DNA from: Panorpa germanica
Lineage: Eukaryota > Arthropoda > Insecta > Mecoptera > Panorpidae
Assembly: GCA_963678705.1 (NCBI GenBank)
Contig: OY783214.1
Span: forward strand, 2,356,001-2,420,000
DNA: 64,000 nt
Direction: 5' to 3'
The notes under the pieces are model-generated. The model was not told where the DNA came from, searched no databases, and worked only from the letters and a program-made list of their open reading frames with translations. How positions within the stretch are numbered: position 1 is the stretch's first letter; every line of letters begins with the position of its first letter. Made by a program: the position numbers and the translations under genes. Of this stretch, positions 44,933 to 55,154 are shown in pieces.

Positions 44933-46571
44933 TTAAAACTGTTATTATTATAACTAAATTAAAATTATCTAAAAAGTATTAAAAATTAACTTACCTAACT
45001 GTTTGCTCATAAGTATGACAGTCTAAAAGGGTTCAAACGGTTGAAGCTGCTATAGACACCTGTAAATATTTGAAAACTACTATTAAATTTATTGTAAACA
45101 TACAAAATCTTATACAAAATTTACTTACCGCATAATTATCCACTTCCAAACTGAAATTATTGATAAATTTTTTTTTTTTTTTTAAAATAGCACTATATAG
45201 CCACTAAATTATTTAAAAACACAAGTTATTTAAAAAGAACTAACTCAAAACAAGACTTTGCAAGACAATTTTAATAAACAAACTGCACAATACTTAATGT
45301 AACACAATCATATTCTTACACTTATATATAAATTATAATATAAAAATTTAACAGGGTAGCACTTTACTTATTTAATACTATAATATATTTATCATCAGAC
45401 TATCAATTCTTAATAAAAATTTAACAGGGTAGCACTTTACTTATTTAATACTATAATATATTTACCATCAGACTATCAATTCTTAATTCTATCATCCCCG
45501 CGCATTCAAAATAAATAAAATTCTCGGGGCCCCCGACCCGTCGAGCAGTTTTATTTTAAAAAGTTTGTTTCAACTTAAGTTAGAGCTTTTGGTTTAGCTA
45601 ATTGTGATTCTACTATTATCCACAACCTTTATAGCCTCATACATATGGATCAAACCGCTACCTAATAAATTTGTATAATAAAATATCCTCCTACTATTGG
45701 TTTAGCTAATTGTGATTCTACTATTATCCACAACCTATATAGCCTCATACATATGGATCAAACCGCTACCTAATAAATTTGTATAATAAAATATCCTCCT
45801 ACTATTTTAACAGTTACTGTGGTGTTATAACCTCATATATGTAAAACAACACCATTGTCTGACTTATAAGACTTTATGATTATTACAACACATAAAAAAA
45901 TAACTGTATGCTTTGAGAATCATCAATGATATAATGTACGTATATTATAACTTTTAGTATACTTAAATAAATAATCTAATACAACAATACCCAATCCGGC
46001 CCTACATTTAACTAAAACATAAAATGTATAACAAAAAAATTTGTCTACGTTTGGAAAATATTCGCTTGTATTCAACACGTTCCCATAAGAATAATTTATA
46101 TACAAAGTTCTCATGAGAAATGTGCTGACGCCGGCTAACACGTGTGCTTCAAGTTACATTCGAAGTAATGCTCTTGTGCCTAAAGTTTCATGAGAACATG
46201 TGCTGTTTGCAAATTTCGAAGGAATGCGCTATAAATACACTGTTATAAATAATTTAACACTGTCATAATCTTATAACCAATAACAAATCAAACATAAGAA
46301 TTAATATCGGTATCTCACTCTTTACCATTAGATATTAATTATTATACACGTAATAATTAATATCGCTATCTCACTCTTTCATATTATCCCAACTATTACC
46401 CCCCATTGTCTAGCCACGCCACCTCACTCCTTACCCCACCCTTACCCCCCTTTTACATTCTTCCAAGTCTAGCCACGCCCCCTCTGCATATCGTGACCTA
46501 AATGCATCCTCACTCCAATAATTTCCAACTCATAGTATGATTTAAGCCAGAACCCGCTCTCCTCACCTACT

Positions 46572-46577
46572 GAAGAG
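46572..46577. repeat. Right copy of 6-bp target-site duplication (GAAGAG)
   Basis: Same hexamer in the same orientation as 30983-30988, directly after CACCTACT. Confidence 0.8.
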
Positions 46578-47080
46578 CAATAAAATATGAGGAGAAAATG
46601 AGCAGTGCTGAAAGAAATTTTTCAAGAAAATAAGGGAGGAGAGTATAAAGAATGGGGGGTGGAGGAGGCCTGAAAAAGATAAAAAAAAGTATTTTAACAG
46701 GAATGGAATGGCGATCGTGGCAAAGAGAAGAAGAGAAGGAGGCGCAAGTGTGGAAGAGGAGCTAAGAAGAAGCGATAAGGAGATACAGGAACAGGAAAGA
46801 ATGGAAAAAATCGAGAAAAGCAATTACAATACAAAATATAAAAGGATTTGGGAAAGTAATATACCTCAGAACTTATTAGAAAAAGACATAAAGAACATAA
46901 GAAGAACTGGAAGGTTTAGATTGGAAAATGAGGAGAAAAGATACAGATACTAGGAAAGTAGAAAGGAAAGAATGTGTAGAGTATGCGAAATGGAGGACGA
47001 AGCACTGGAGCACATTAAGTTTGATTGTAAGGAAAAAGTAGGGAGTGAGATGAATATTGGGCAGCTCTTAAATTTAAAAA
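46572..47080 (+). pseudogene. LINE ORF2 C-terminal fragment, right of the Polinton-like insertion
   Basis: Continues the LINE interrupted at 30988: a Lys/Glu-rich helical stretch, then KSNYNTKYKRIWESNIP, GRFRLENEEKRYRY and a Cys-His zinc finger (CRVCEMEDEALEHIKFDC) at about 46976-47030, the usual C-terminal CCHC of this LINE type. Several stops. Confidence 0.75.
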
Positions 47081-47084
47081 AAAA

Positions 47085-47280
47085 TCACCGAAGCCTATTT
47101 CTCCTCCAAGACTGACAATAGACAACGAAGAACTTCCATATACAAGACAATTTTATTATTTGGGTATGATTTTTTATGAAAAATTAACCTGAAATTTATA
47201 TCATGCAATACTTGCGGAAGTGACCAGAAAACACTAATGCATATTTCTTAAACTCTGGGTTAGAAGAGGGTTTCCGCAAT
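47085..47280 (+). pseudogene. Jockey-type LINE RT fragment
   Basis: Reads PRLTIDNEELPYTRQFYYLG and then FYEKLTWNLYHAILAEVTRK, matching the region after the RT palm of Jockey/CR1-like LINEs (x-LPYxRxxxYLGxxxxxxLTW). It is a different family from the flanking pieces. Confidence 0.6.
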
Positions 47281-47289
47281 TGAGGCACT

Positions 47290-48560
47290 AGAAGGAATAA
47301 AAGATTTTTGGGAAATAAAAGTGTTAATAGAAGGGAAGTTTTAATTTATGATAGTAAACAATGCACACAAGATAGAGAAACTGAGCAAGCAAATAGACGA
47401 GATAGTGGAAAGTTAGGTGAAAGTAGTAATAGAACGTGACTTTCACGCGAGGATTTGTGAAAAAATAACATGGACAAAGGATAATGTAATCAATATCGAA
47501 AAGAAAAAGATAAGAAGATGATGGAATGGATCGGGAAAATGGATGGATGGGGGAATGAAGAGAAAGCATTCATCTAAGTGAAAACAAAAGGAGAGACAGT
47601 GCGTAAATATGCTAAAAGAAAATTGATGGAGGAAGGAGAGATACAAAATCAGCATTCAACATTGGTGAAATTAGTGCATCCGACCATCAGTTTCTAGAGA
47701 TGGGAGCGATAGGATGGGAAAAAGGATAAGAAATAAAAAATAACAAGAATATATAACAAAGACAGAGAAAAGGAGAATGGGAAAGTGATAAAAGAAAAAA
47801 TCAGGCAAGCGACGAGGGTAATGGATAAAATATTGAAGGAAGATGCGAAAAAGAAAAATGCAATTGCACTAAGGCAATGATTGATAACATATACGTGCTA
47901 AATTATATGATAAGAACTATCAAAGAAGAGAGTGAACGTTTACTGTCTATTCATAGATTTGATGGCTGCGTTTATTATGCTGGACGGAGAAATATCTGGA
48001 TAGAAGAGAAATTGAGGTGGAAATTATAATAGAAAAAAATGATTTATATAAGAAAGCACGAGTAAGAGTTAGAATAAATACGCAGAATAAAGAAGAAATG
48101 TGAGAGATGTTGAAAAGGTTAGAACGGTATTAGAAACGTTAGAACGAAAAGAAGACAAAAATATTGGTAACAATACAAGAAGAGGATGGTAATGAAAGAA
48201 GTATAAGTTATCAGAAGTACAAGGAATCAGGCATTTAGCAGAATTTTGGAGGAGAATTTCAACTAAAGGCGCTAATGTGGAGAGCAAATGCAGTGAAGGT
48301 GATGAAGTGAAGAGGTTTTTGGAATGGAAGTGAAGAGGAGTATGCGGTTATTTGATACGCTAGTTTGGTGCATGATTATGTACAGAGAGGAAATCTGTCA
48401 GAAGGCGGATCAGGAGAAGTACACAACATGGGCACAGATAAATACACACCAAGATACATAATGTTGAAAGAGGTAAAGAGGAACAACTCTATGATAGAGG
48501 CAGGGATGAGAGCGATAATGATTTTGTGATTTTTTGATTGGCGTGGATTTAAAATAAAAG
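47290..48560 (+). pseudogene. LINE ORF2 relic: endonuclease and start of RT
   Basis: Decayed purine-rich copy. IERDFHARI at about 47432 resembles the GDFNAR motif of the APE endonuclease, and SDHQFLEMG at about 47680 the SDH motif. A FIDLMAAFIMLDGEIWI segment at about 47950 resembles the RT FxDxxxAFD motif, and the tail carries a TPRYIMLKEVKR-like C-terminal segment at about 48448. Many stops. Confidence 0.6.
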
Positions 48561-48620
48561 AACATCACTTATTCCTAGAAAATCGTTAGTTGTACGAGAA
48601 AAAGTCGTAGATAATAATAC

Positions 48621-49290
48621 GAGGTGCAGCTAATAAATAACCAGACAGATGCTATAAAACATTTTATTTTGATTTCATGCATATTAACTTATTGCCACCT
48701 TCAATAAACACCCACACAACACTCCATTCGAATCTTCCATTGTTCGAAACAGTACTGGAAGTATTCATTCGCGAGCTCCTACAGGAGGAGTATCGCTTTC
48801 TTTTTCACAGATTCAACGGACTTAAATGTTCCTTTTAACAAACCTTTGACATAAGAAACAAATAGAAGTTGCGCGATGCAAGATCCGGTATATATAGCGC
48901 ATGGTCTAACACTGGGATGTTATATTTTGCTAGAAACATTTTCGATTGTGAGAATGTTCGGTTTTCACTTTTACGCACACTTTTTGCATGTTAAGATTGT
49001 TATGTTTACATGCATGACTTATAAGTTTCAGTAGCGTTTTTTCCAAGTTTCACCAAAATTCGTTGCTCTATTGTTACACTTAACATTTTTCCGGCGAAAT
49101 AAAAAAACAACTGTAATGCGAACGAAGGCTACGCTTATACGGATTTGTTTACATAAGCGAGAAGCACTGCATTTGAAAGAGAAGGTTTTACGATAAACAG
49201 CTGTAGGTCTCTGGCTTCGGCGCATACACACATACGTACCCACTTTTTATGTAGCAGCGTTAGTCTAGTTATTTAATAGCCGCTCCTGTA
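48621..49290 (-). pseudogene. mariner-family DNA transposon, internally deleted
   Basis: Minus strand. The terminal sequence at 48621-48642 reads GGTTATTTATTAGCTGCACC. A transposase start lies near 49086 (VKLGKNATETY in the first 25 codons). Most of the catalytic core is missing. The C-terminal part follows with a VLDHAP-like stretch of the third catalytic Asp near 48890, then SVESVKKKAI and YCFEQWKIRMECCVGVYW, typical of mariner C-termini. Non-functional. Confidence 0.75.
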
Positions 49291-49738
49291 AATTTATTTT
49301 TGAGCTCTAAAATTTTGTATAATATTTTTTTACATAAAATTAATACTTCGCAAGGTGGGTAAATAAAAAAAAAATCTGGAAAACTTTCTAATTTCAAGGT
49401 TCTTGCGGCATGCTTTCTCGTCATCCTATTGACTTGAAATTTTACACAGATTATTTTCTTATGCAATAGCATCAAATGAAAGGGTAGCGCTAGAAAAATA
49501 TTAACTTTGAAATAAGAGCGACGCAATTCTTATATTATTACTGAAGATTATAATTAAATACAAAAAAAAAATGAATTTAGGAAACCCCATTCAATATTAT
49601 TTAAAAATATAAAAACTAAAAGTAAAGAAGAAATATCCGTATTTTATTTATTATTTCTTTCAAAAATAGCAGTTAAACACATAAATAGTCAAGAAAAAAT
49701 CGTTTTATTTTAAGAACAATCCTTGGAGCTCTTAATCA
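49291..49738. other. Intronic sequence, no recognised feature
   Basis: AT-rich, with only antisense-type frames. The part adjoining 49290 may still be mariner terminal sequence. Confidence 0.4.
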
Positions 49739-49744
49739 TTGGAG

Positions 49745-50220
49745 AGTGGAGTTGTGCGCATTCAAAAGAGCGCAGCCTTCTGGTTTTTGTACGGTTATTT
49801 TAGTAAAGGCCATGCAGTGGATAAGAGACGAGCGCGCGTATGCCGTGGCGACTTACTTTTACAACCACCGTTCAATTATTGCAACCCAGCGTGCATTCGG
49901 AAAACAATTAAATGTCGCGTTCCTGATAAAAAATCGATGGTAGATACGTTTATGGATACTGGTAGTAAAAAATAAATCAAGACCTACAACCACCAGGACA
50001 CCATAAAAACTTCAAGAGAGTAAGAATTCATGAAAGGGGTTAAAGGGGCTTCATGAAGATCTGAAATTGCATCCATACAAAATGGCAGTGGTGGAAAAAC
50101 TAAATCCACACGATCTTGCTTCACGAAAAAAGGCATGTAGAGTTTTAACGAAAACCTGCCTCATGACGTTCACTAAATTTAGCATTCTGCGATTATTTTT
50201 TATAGAGATATCTTAAATCC
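49745..50220 (+). pseudogene. Tc1/IS630-like transposase relic (DUF4817-type HTH)
   Basis: The frame reads RDERAYAVATYFYNHRSIIA and then TQRAFGKQLNVAFLIKNR, the helix-turn-helix start of an arthropod IS630/Tc1-like transposase family, continuing with WVDTFMDTGSKK-like sequence. After a frameshift there is LHPYKMAVVEKLNPHDLASR and later NLPHDV. The catalytic domain beyond this is lost. Confidence 0.7.
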
Positions 50221-51131
50221 TTGGTGTATACCAATTATCCAAAGACCTTGGATGATGACACAGATATGCTAGACAAATTGGACCGAAACTTATTATTTCA
50301 ACTCTCTAAATTTATTGAACAGATCGGAAGCCATCTTGTAAAGATCATTTTTAAAAAGTTATTTTAATTTTGACTCTAATTGTACCACTATCTAAAGAAA
50401 AAAGAATATAAATATCTCTTAAAGTTTTTGTTTTACGATTTTTTTTAAAAAAGAAGTTCCCGCTGCGCACTATGTAGCACAAGATAAACTCTCTCTTCTG
50501 TCTGGAAGTTTTCTGTTATCCCTTTTAGACAAATCTTTACTTTACAGTTCAATTTTATTATCACAATTAAACCTTTACCTTTGTAGATATCTTACTTAAA
50601 ATTCTAACGAACGAAAGTATAAATTAATTGATAGTGATGGTTACTCTTCAGTGTAAGTACATCACAAATCCAGCTTTTAAAAATTTTTTATGACAATTTG
50701 CACAAATTTAAAAGTTAAATGAGCTATTTTCAATATCAATATATTGCTAGGTCTGTTTGTAAATGTTTAGTGAATTTAAGACGTTTCTACTAAAGCAAGA
50801 CAGACCACATCTCTAAATATATAGAATTTTGATTACAGAGAAAAATATTCTTTAGGATTAATCAGATTTGAAAGAATTGTTCACTTCTTAAAACTCAAAT
50901 CATATACCTGATACCAAATCTTTATGTATTTAAGCCAAAAATATACAAATATTACTTATAACTTCAAATGACATTTTTTTATACTTTGAATTACAAAGCA
51001 AATTTCAATCAAAATAAAATCTATTTAAAAAAATTATATTCAAAATATATTATTTTTTTTAAATTTAAGTATCTGTAGATTATCAATATTGAATTAATGT
51101 CTTCGTTAACAAATAATTTCAATTATTTCAG
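50221..51131. other. Intronic sequence before exon C
   Basis: AT-rich intron ending in a TTATTTCAG acceptor. No repeat or protein signal identified. Confidence 0.5.
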
Positions 51132-51347
51132 GACTCATCCTGTTCCTGTTTAGCCGCATTGCATTTCCAATACAAGAGCGCTTAAACGGATTTCGACACC
51201 AGCAAACTATGGCTGGAGTTAGGTTTTGGACTTATTGGGCGTCACTATATTTGTGTGATATTTGCTTATTCATGACTTTAACATGTATAGTATGTTTCAC
51301 TATATACTTGTCTGATTCGGAACTGTTAATAGATATTGATGATACAG
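51132..51347 (+). CDS. ABCA-type ABC transporter, exon C (first membrane segments of TMD2)
   Basis: 216 nt from ATTTCAG| to ACAG|GTAAAT, phase 1 at both ends. It encodes the rest of the first TMD2 segment (GLILFLFSRIAF), the cytoplasmic coupling stretch PIQERLNGFRHQQTMAGV (ABCA proteins have ExxxGxKxxQxxxGV here) and a second segment (LYLCDICLFMTLTCIVCF). This coupling-helix pattern is the strongest single family signal in the gene. Confidence 0.8.
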
Positions 51348-52093
51348 GTAAATTATTTTTCAGTACCTAATAACAAATTAAGATAATTTAATACTAAAAA
51401 CGGTGAAATGATTCAGCATCCTCAAAAATTCGATGTTAATATAAAAAAATATGTACTTATAGTTTTAATTTATATTCATAACTAATACTTATTTATATTT
51501 TATATTACGAGTGTAGAAATAATAGCGCCCCTAACAATTCATAACGCAGACGATTGAGTAGTATTATTTAAAGGAATCTCTTGAAGGAAAAAAAAAAGAG
51601 AAATAGAAAGGGACAGAGAAGAAATTACAGAGGAAGAGGGAGAGAGAGAGAGAGACTTAGAACCGACAGCAATCCTAACCTAATTTTTTTTTAACAATTT
51701 TAGATTTTATGTACACCCAAAGTGGAAATTTATTACAAATATTTAAAAAGTGAAATGAATTTATTATAATTTATAGTTCCATAGTTATAGTTATAGTTGA
51801 AAGCAAACAAAAGATAGGCAGCAAAACGTCGACGCACCGACAAAAACCAATGCAAATAGATTGAATACACTGCTAACTTAAACCGAAACTAATACAACAC
51901 GTAAATCACTTGCAGCTAGCCAACTAGAAAGAAAAACAAATTAAGCAGCATCCAGAAAAATAAATGTAATACCACAAATCAATATCAAACATACATTGCA
52001 ACACGCGAAGTCAAAATGTATCCTGAAATGTAAACCAAGTGGCGACCTAGTACTGATAACGACCACTATTAATACGGACAAAATAAACATTTG
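51348..52093. other. Intronic sequence
   Basis: No exon or named repeat. A GAGAGAGAGA purine run lies at about 51637-51655. Confidence 0.5.
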
Positions 52094-52582
52094 AATTAGC
52101 TATATTTTGCATAGAGCTGAAAGTTGGTACAGACCTTGGGTACACTATTACAAATAAAATACTAAAAGTCTTTACCAATCGCAAATCTGCAAAAGTAGTT
52201 ATTCAAGAATAAAGGTCAACAAAAATGGTTTTTCCAGTTTTTCCGGTAAACGGTAGGTTTTATAATAAAAATGGATTAGATCAAAGTTGTAGATTATGAA
52301 ATTATCTAAAATAATTGTTTTTATACTTTATTTTCTAAGAAAACAGTTTACTCATATTAAACATCCGATGGCGTGTATACCATAAAGGCGGTTCAGCGTA
52401 TTTTTATGATAAAGCATACCGTTTACTGGAAAAATTGGAAAAACTATTTTAATTGACTTTTGACCTTAAATAGATGTGCGACTTATGCAGATGTGCGATC
52501 GGTGAGGACTTTAATATTTTATTTGTAATAATGTCCACAAGGTGTATACCAACTTTCACCTCTATGCGAAATATAGCTAATT
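52094..52582. mobile_element. Foldback (long terminal inverted repeat) element
   Basis: The outer ends AATTAGCTAT and ATAGCTAATT are inverted. The arms, about 52094-52260 and 52427-52582, match imperfectly (ACAAATAAAATA and TCCGGTAAACGGTA paired with their complements). A 165-bp middle separates them. No coding capacity and no obvious target duplication; MITE-like. Confidence 0.6.
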
Positions 52583-52859
52583 TACCAATATTTTATTGTT
52601 TATTTTGATTGGATTACTATGGATGACTTCAAAAATATAAATAAAATATTGAAACCGCTTTCTACACCTACAAGACAGAAAAAGAAATTTATTTTTATTC
52701 TGTATTTTGTATTTATACGGATATAGTAATAATGACAGTAAATTAAACAAAAAGTGGCTGAAAACTAAAACAAATATAACAAGGTGTACAGTCCAATATC
52801 TTCCATATTTTACAAGAGGTAGTACTACTGTAAGAGACTAAACATTAAGGTCGAGGACA

Positions 52860-53250
52860 TTAAAATTATTCAGATACAATTTGTAAAATACATTTCGAAA
52901 AGTGAGGATGTACAGTGCTACAGATGCAAACACACCTAAATAAGCAGTAACCTGAAATAGAGTTGTGTGAAATGCACAGAACTGCACAAAACATTCGAAT
53001 GCACATTATAAGATAAAAACCCACCGGCTCAATCTTGCATTTGCAAAGGTCCCCACCCATCCAATTTTAAGGATTCCCGCGCTGAATGTTGAATGCTGCA
53101 AAAGCCGAATATGCACACAATAAAGGACAACTGCAATATGCTAGACCAGCTGATTTCACACCAACAAGAAAACAATGAACTAGTCTTTCTTCATGCCTGA
53201 ATTCATCTCAATATCATCTAGCCACGACGCTTACCTTAATAAAATCCAGG
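52860..53250 (+). pseudogene. LINE ORF1 relic with CCHC knuckles
   Basis: Pieces such as VQCYRCKHT, CVKCTELHKTFEC and CICKGPHPSNFKDS, the zinc-knuckle series of Jockey-type ORF1. Interrupted by stops. Confidence 0.55.
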
Positions 53251-53504
53251 AGAATAATGAATTACTGACGTCTTCAAAAAATAAATATCGTCATAAATAT
53301 ATTAAAAATATTGCAAAGCCTAAAAACCTTAAAAATCAAATCCGGATGCTTACCTGAAGACTCAAAGTAAACGCATTAAACCCATACAGCAACGATAGAC
53401 ATGCCAGACAGAGAGATGGTACGCTACGTAGGCCGTGAAACTATCTAAGAGCATACTCCATCTCATAATATACAAACAACAAACATTGCACTACGGGGTA
53501 TATA

Positions 53505-54080
53505 CTAAAAGATATCAGTAAAAGGGTATGGAAATGGATGAAACCAGAATATATAAGTTGAAAATAGGCAAGATATGTAAGGAGAACTGCAAGATTTAGA
53601 ATGCAAAATGAAGAGAAAGGCAGCAGATATTGAGAAAATAAAGAGAAAAGAAGTGGTGCAAAATATGCAACAAGAAATATAAACGTTGTAGCACATTAGA
53701 GATACTTGCAAGTGCAAAATACAGAGTAAATAAAATATTGAGAAGGTAATGAGAGGATGCATCGAAGGGAAGAGGTGGATGGCGGAAGAAGAAAGAAGAA
53801 GGAAGGATGTAGAGGAAATGAGAGAGTAGCAAGGGCTGGAGCAGAATAGAAAATAAGTACGTAAACGAAAATAACTGCTGATATGGGACATGAAAGGTAG
53901 AAGATGTATGGCTAAGCAGATATGAAGAATGTTTAGTTTTTTAGAGAAGTAGGATAGTGGAGCTGCTGAGAGGAGCAAGAGAAGAAAGAAGGTACAGAGA
54001 GGAAAGAATAAGAGAGAGAAAGAATCATGAAGTATAGAAAAGAGAAGTAGAGAAGAAGAGGACAGAGTATGTGTCAAGAG
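53505..54080 (+). pseudogene. LINE ORF2 C-terminal relic
   Basis: Purine-rich. A RTARFRMQNEEKGSRY stretch at about 53580 matches GRFRLENEEKRYRY in the LINE tail at 46910. The Leu/Ser/Phe-rich minus-strand frame of 190 codons here is its antisense and not a membrane protein gene. Confidence 0.6.
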
Positions 54081-54351
54081 GAGAAAAAGAAAGAGATATT
54101 ATTAGTTTAAAATTTAATTCGAATTTATGTAAATTAATTAGGAATTATCAGATTGAATATTAAGCATAGAGGCTATTTATTAAAAAAGTATATTGTGTAG
54201 AGTGTATTCACTTCTATCATAAAGTACAGTATTCGGCCTGACAATTATGATATGCCTTTGCAGTAGTCCTATTAAAACTTTATGCGAAAAAACATATATG
54301 TGATATTACATTCTTGTGTTAAATAAACTGTAACTTTGTTGTTTTTTTCAG

Positions 54352-54474
54352 GATATTTCCTTTTTTCATATTTCGTTTCTGGAACTGCAATCTTGTCTGG
54401 TTCATACTTCGCTTCATTTTATTGTTCCAAAACCGGGAATTTCGTATTTTTTGCTTTTCTGATAAGCCTAATCA
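54352..54474 (+). CDS. ABCA-type ABC transporter, exon D
   Basis: 123 nt between TTTTTTTCAG and GTAAGT, phase 1 at both ends. It encodes two hydrophobic segments, FLFSYFVSGTAILSGSYFAS and FVFFAFLISLI, separated by YCSKTGN, the third and fourth TMD2 helices. Confidence 0.78.
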
Positions 54475-54900
54475 GTAAGTAGATTATAATAGTAGTGAGT
54501 ATCATCACATATACCTATTAATATACCTATTATAATGGTTATAACTATCAATATCTGCATAAGAACCCGTGTTTATAGTGAACGATAAATATTTATGGGG
54601 TATCAAAATCGTATATCGTAATATCTTCTAAACGCACCTACAATTTTTTCTTCAATTTTAATATGTTCTAGAGGACGAATTTCTAAATCTTTCTACGTCC
54701 TTGAAATTTTCCCTGAATTTCCTGGAAAAAGTTATTTTGAAAATACTGAAAAATTAAAAAAAAATATTTTTGTTTATATTTGCCAATAATTGAAAATCTG
54801 AAATTTAAGTTTAGTAGCGGCGTAAATTTCTAGCGGCAATGTTAAAATAGAACTAACATAGAATACAGCTAGACACATTGGGCATATTTGGCAATAATGG

Positions 54901-55154
54901 AAAATAAAAATTTAAATTCAGTAGCGGTACCAATTTTTCGGGTTAATGCGAATTAATGTAGACGGTCATTGAGGCAGAGTGTAAAAAGAGGGTGGCTACA
55001 AAAAAACTTTACTGGTCAATCGGGAATTATCAGGCAAATTTAAAATAATTTTTTTGTAGCCACCCTCTTTTTACACTCTGCCTTAATGACCGTCTACATT
55101 AATTCGCATTAACCCCAAAAATTAGTACCGCTACTGAATTTAAGTTTTTATTTC
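54901..55154. repeat. Near-perfect hairpin, about 105-bp arms
   Basis: Paired coordinates sum to 110055 (for example GTAGCGGTAC at 54921-54930 with GTACCGCTAC at 55125-55134). The loop, about 55006-55050, holds ACTGGTCAATCGGGAATT. It is inserted in a Helitron-like module. Confidence 0.9.

Larger units (their letters stand above)
30989..46571. mobile_element. Palindromic Polinton/Maverick-like (adintovirus-like) element
   Basis: The outermost bases are AGTAGGTG and CACCTACT, and inverted identity runs inward from both ends to 38676 and 38901. Paired coordinates sum to 77560 at the ends, 77554-77555 in the middle and 77577 near the centre, the offsets being TA-microsatellite length differences. 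Each arm encodes PolB, packaging ATPase, a capsid-like protein, an acidic repeat protein and a small spliced gene. It is flanked by direct GAAGAG copies, and the LINE it interrupts continues on the far side. Polinton family traits that fit: 6-bp TSD, AG...CT ends, protein-primed PolB plus ATPase plus double-jelly-roll capsid. Missing: retroviral-type integrase, cysteine protease and minor capsid. All genes carry lesions, so this is a dead, non-autonomous copy. Confidence 0.85.
38901..46571 (-). repeat. Right palindrome arm
   Basis: Reverse complement of 30989-38676, carrying the same genes and the same lesions. It ends in CACCTACT followed by the GAAGAG duplication. Confidence 0.9.

Noticed and set aside
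30989-46571. Palindrome as an assembly or library fold-back artefact
   Set aside because: A fold-back artefact would mirror the flanking DNA too. Here symmetry stops exactly at transposon-like ends flanked by a direct 6-bp duplication, the flanks are consecutive parts of one LINE, and the arms differ at microsatellites and single bases. Raw reads should still be checked.
53505-54077. 190-codon Leu/Ser/Phe-rich frame that looks like a membrane protein
   Set aside because: Antisense of a purine-rich LINE tail. Similar CT-rich frames occur opposite every LINE copy (for example 22347-22833, 46563-46823 and 60121-60429).
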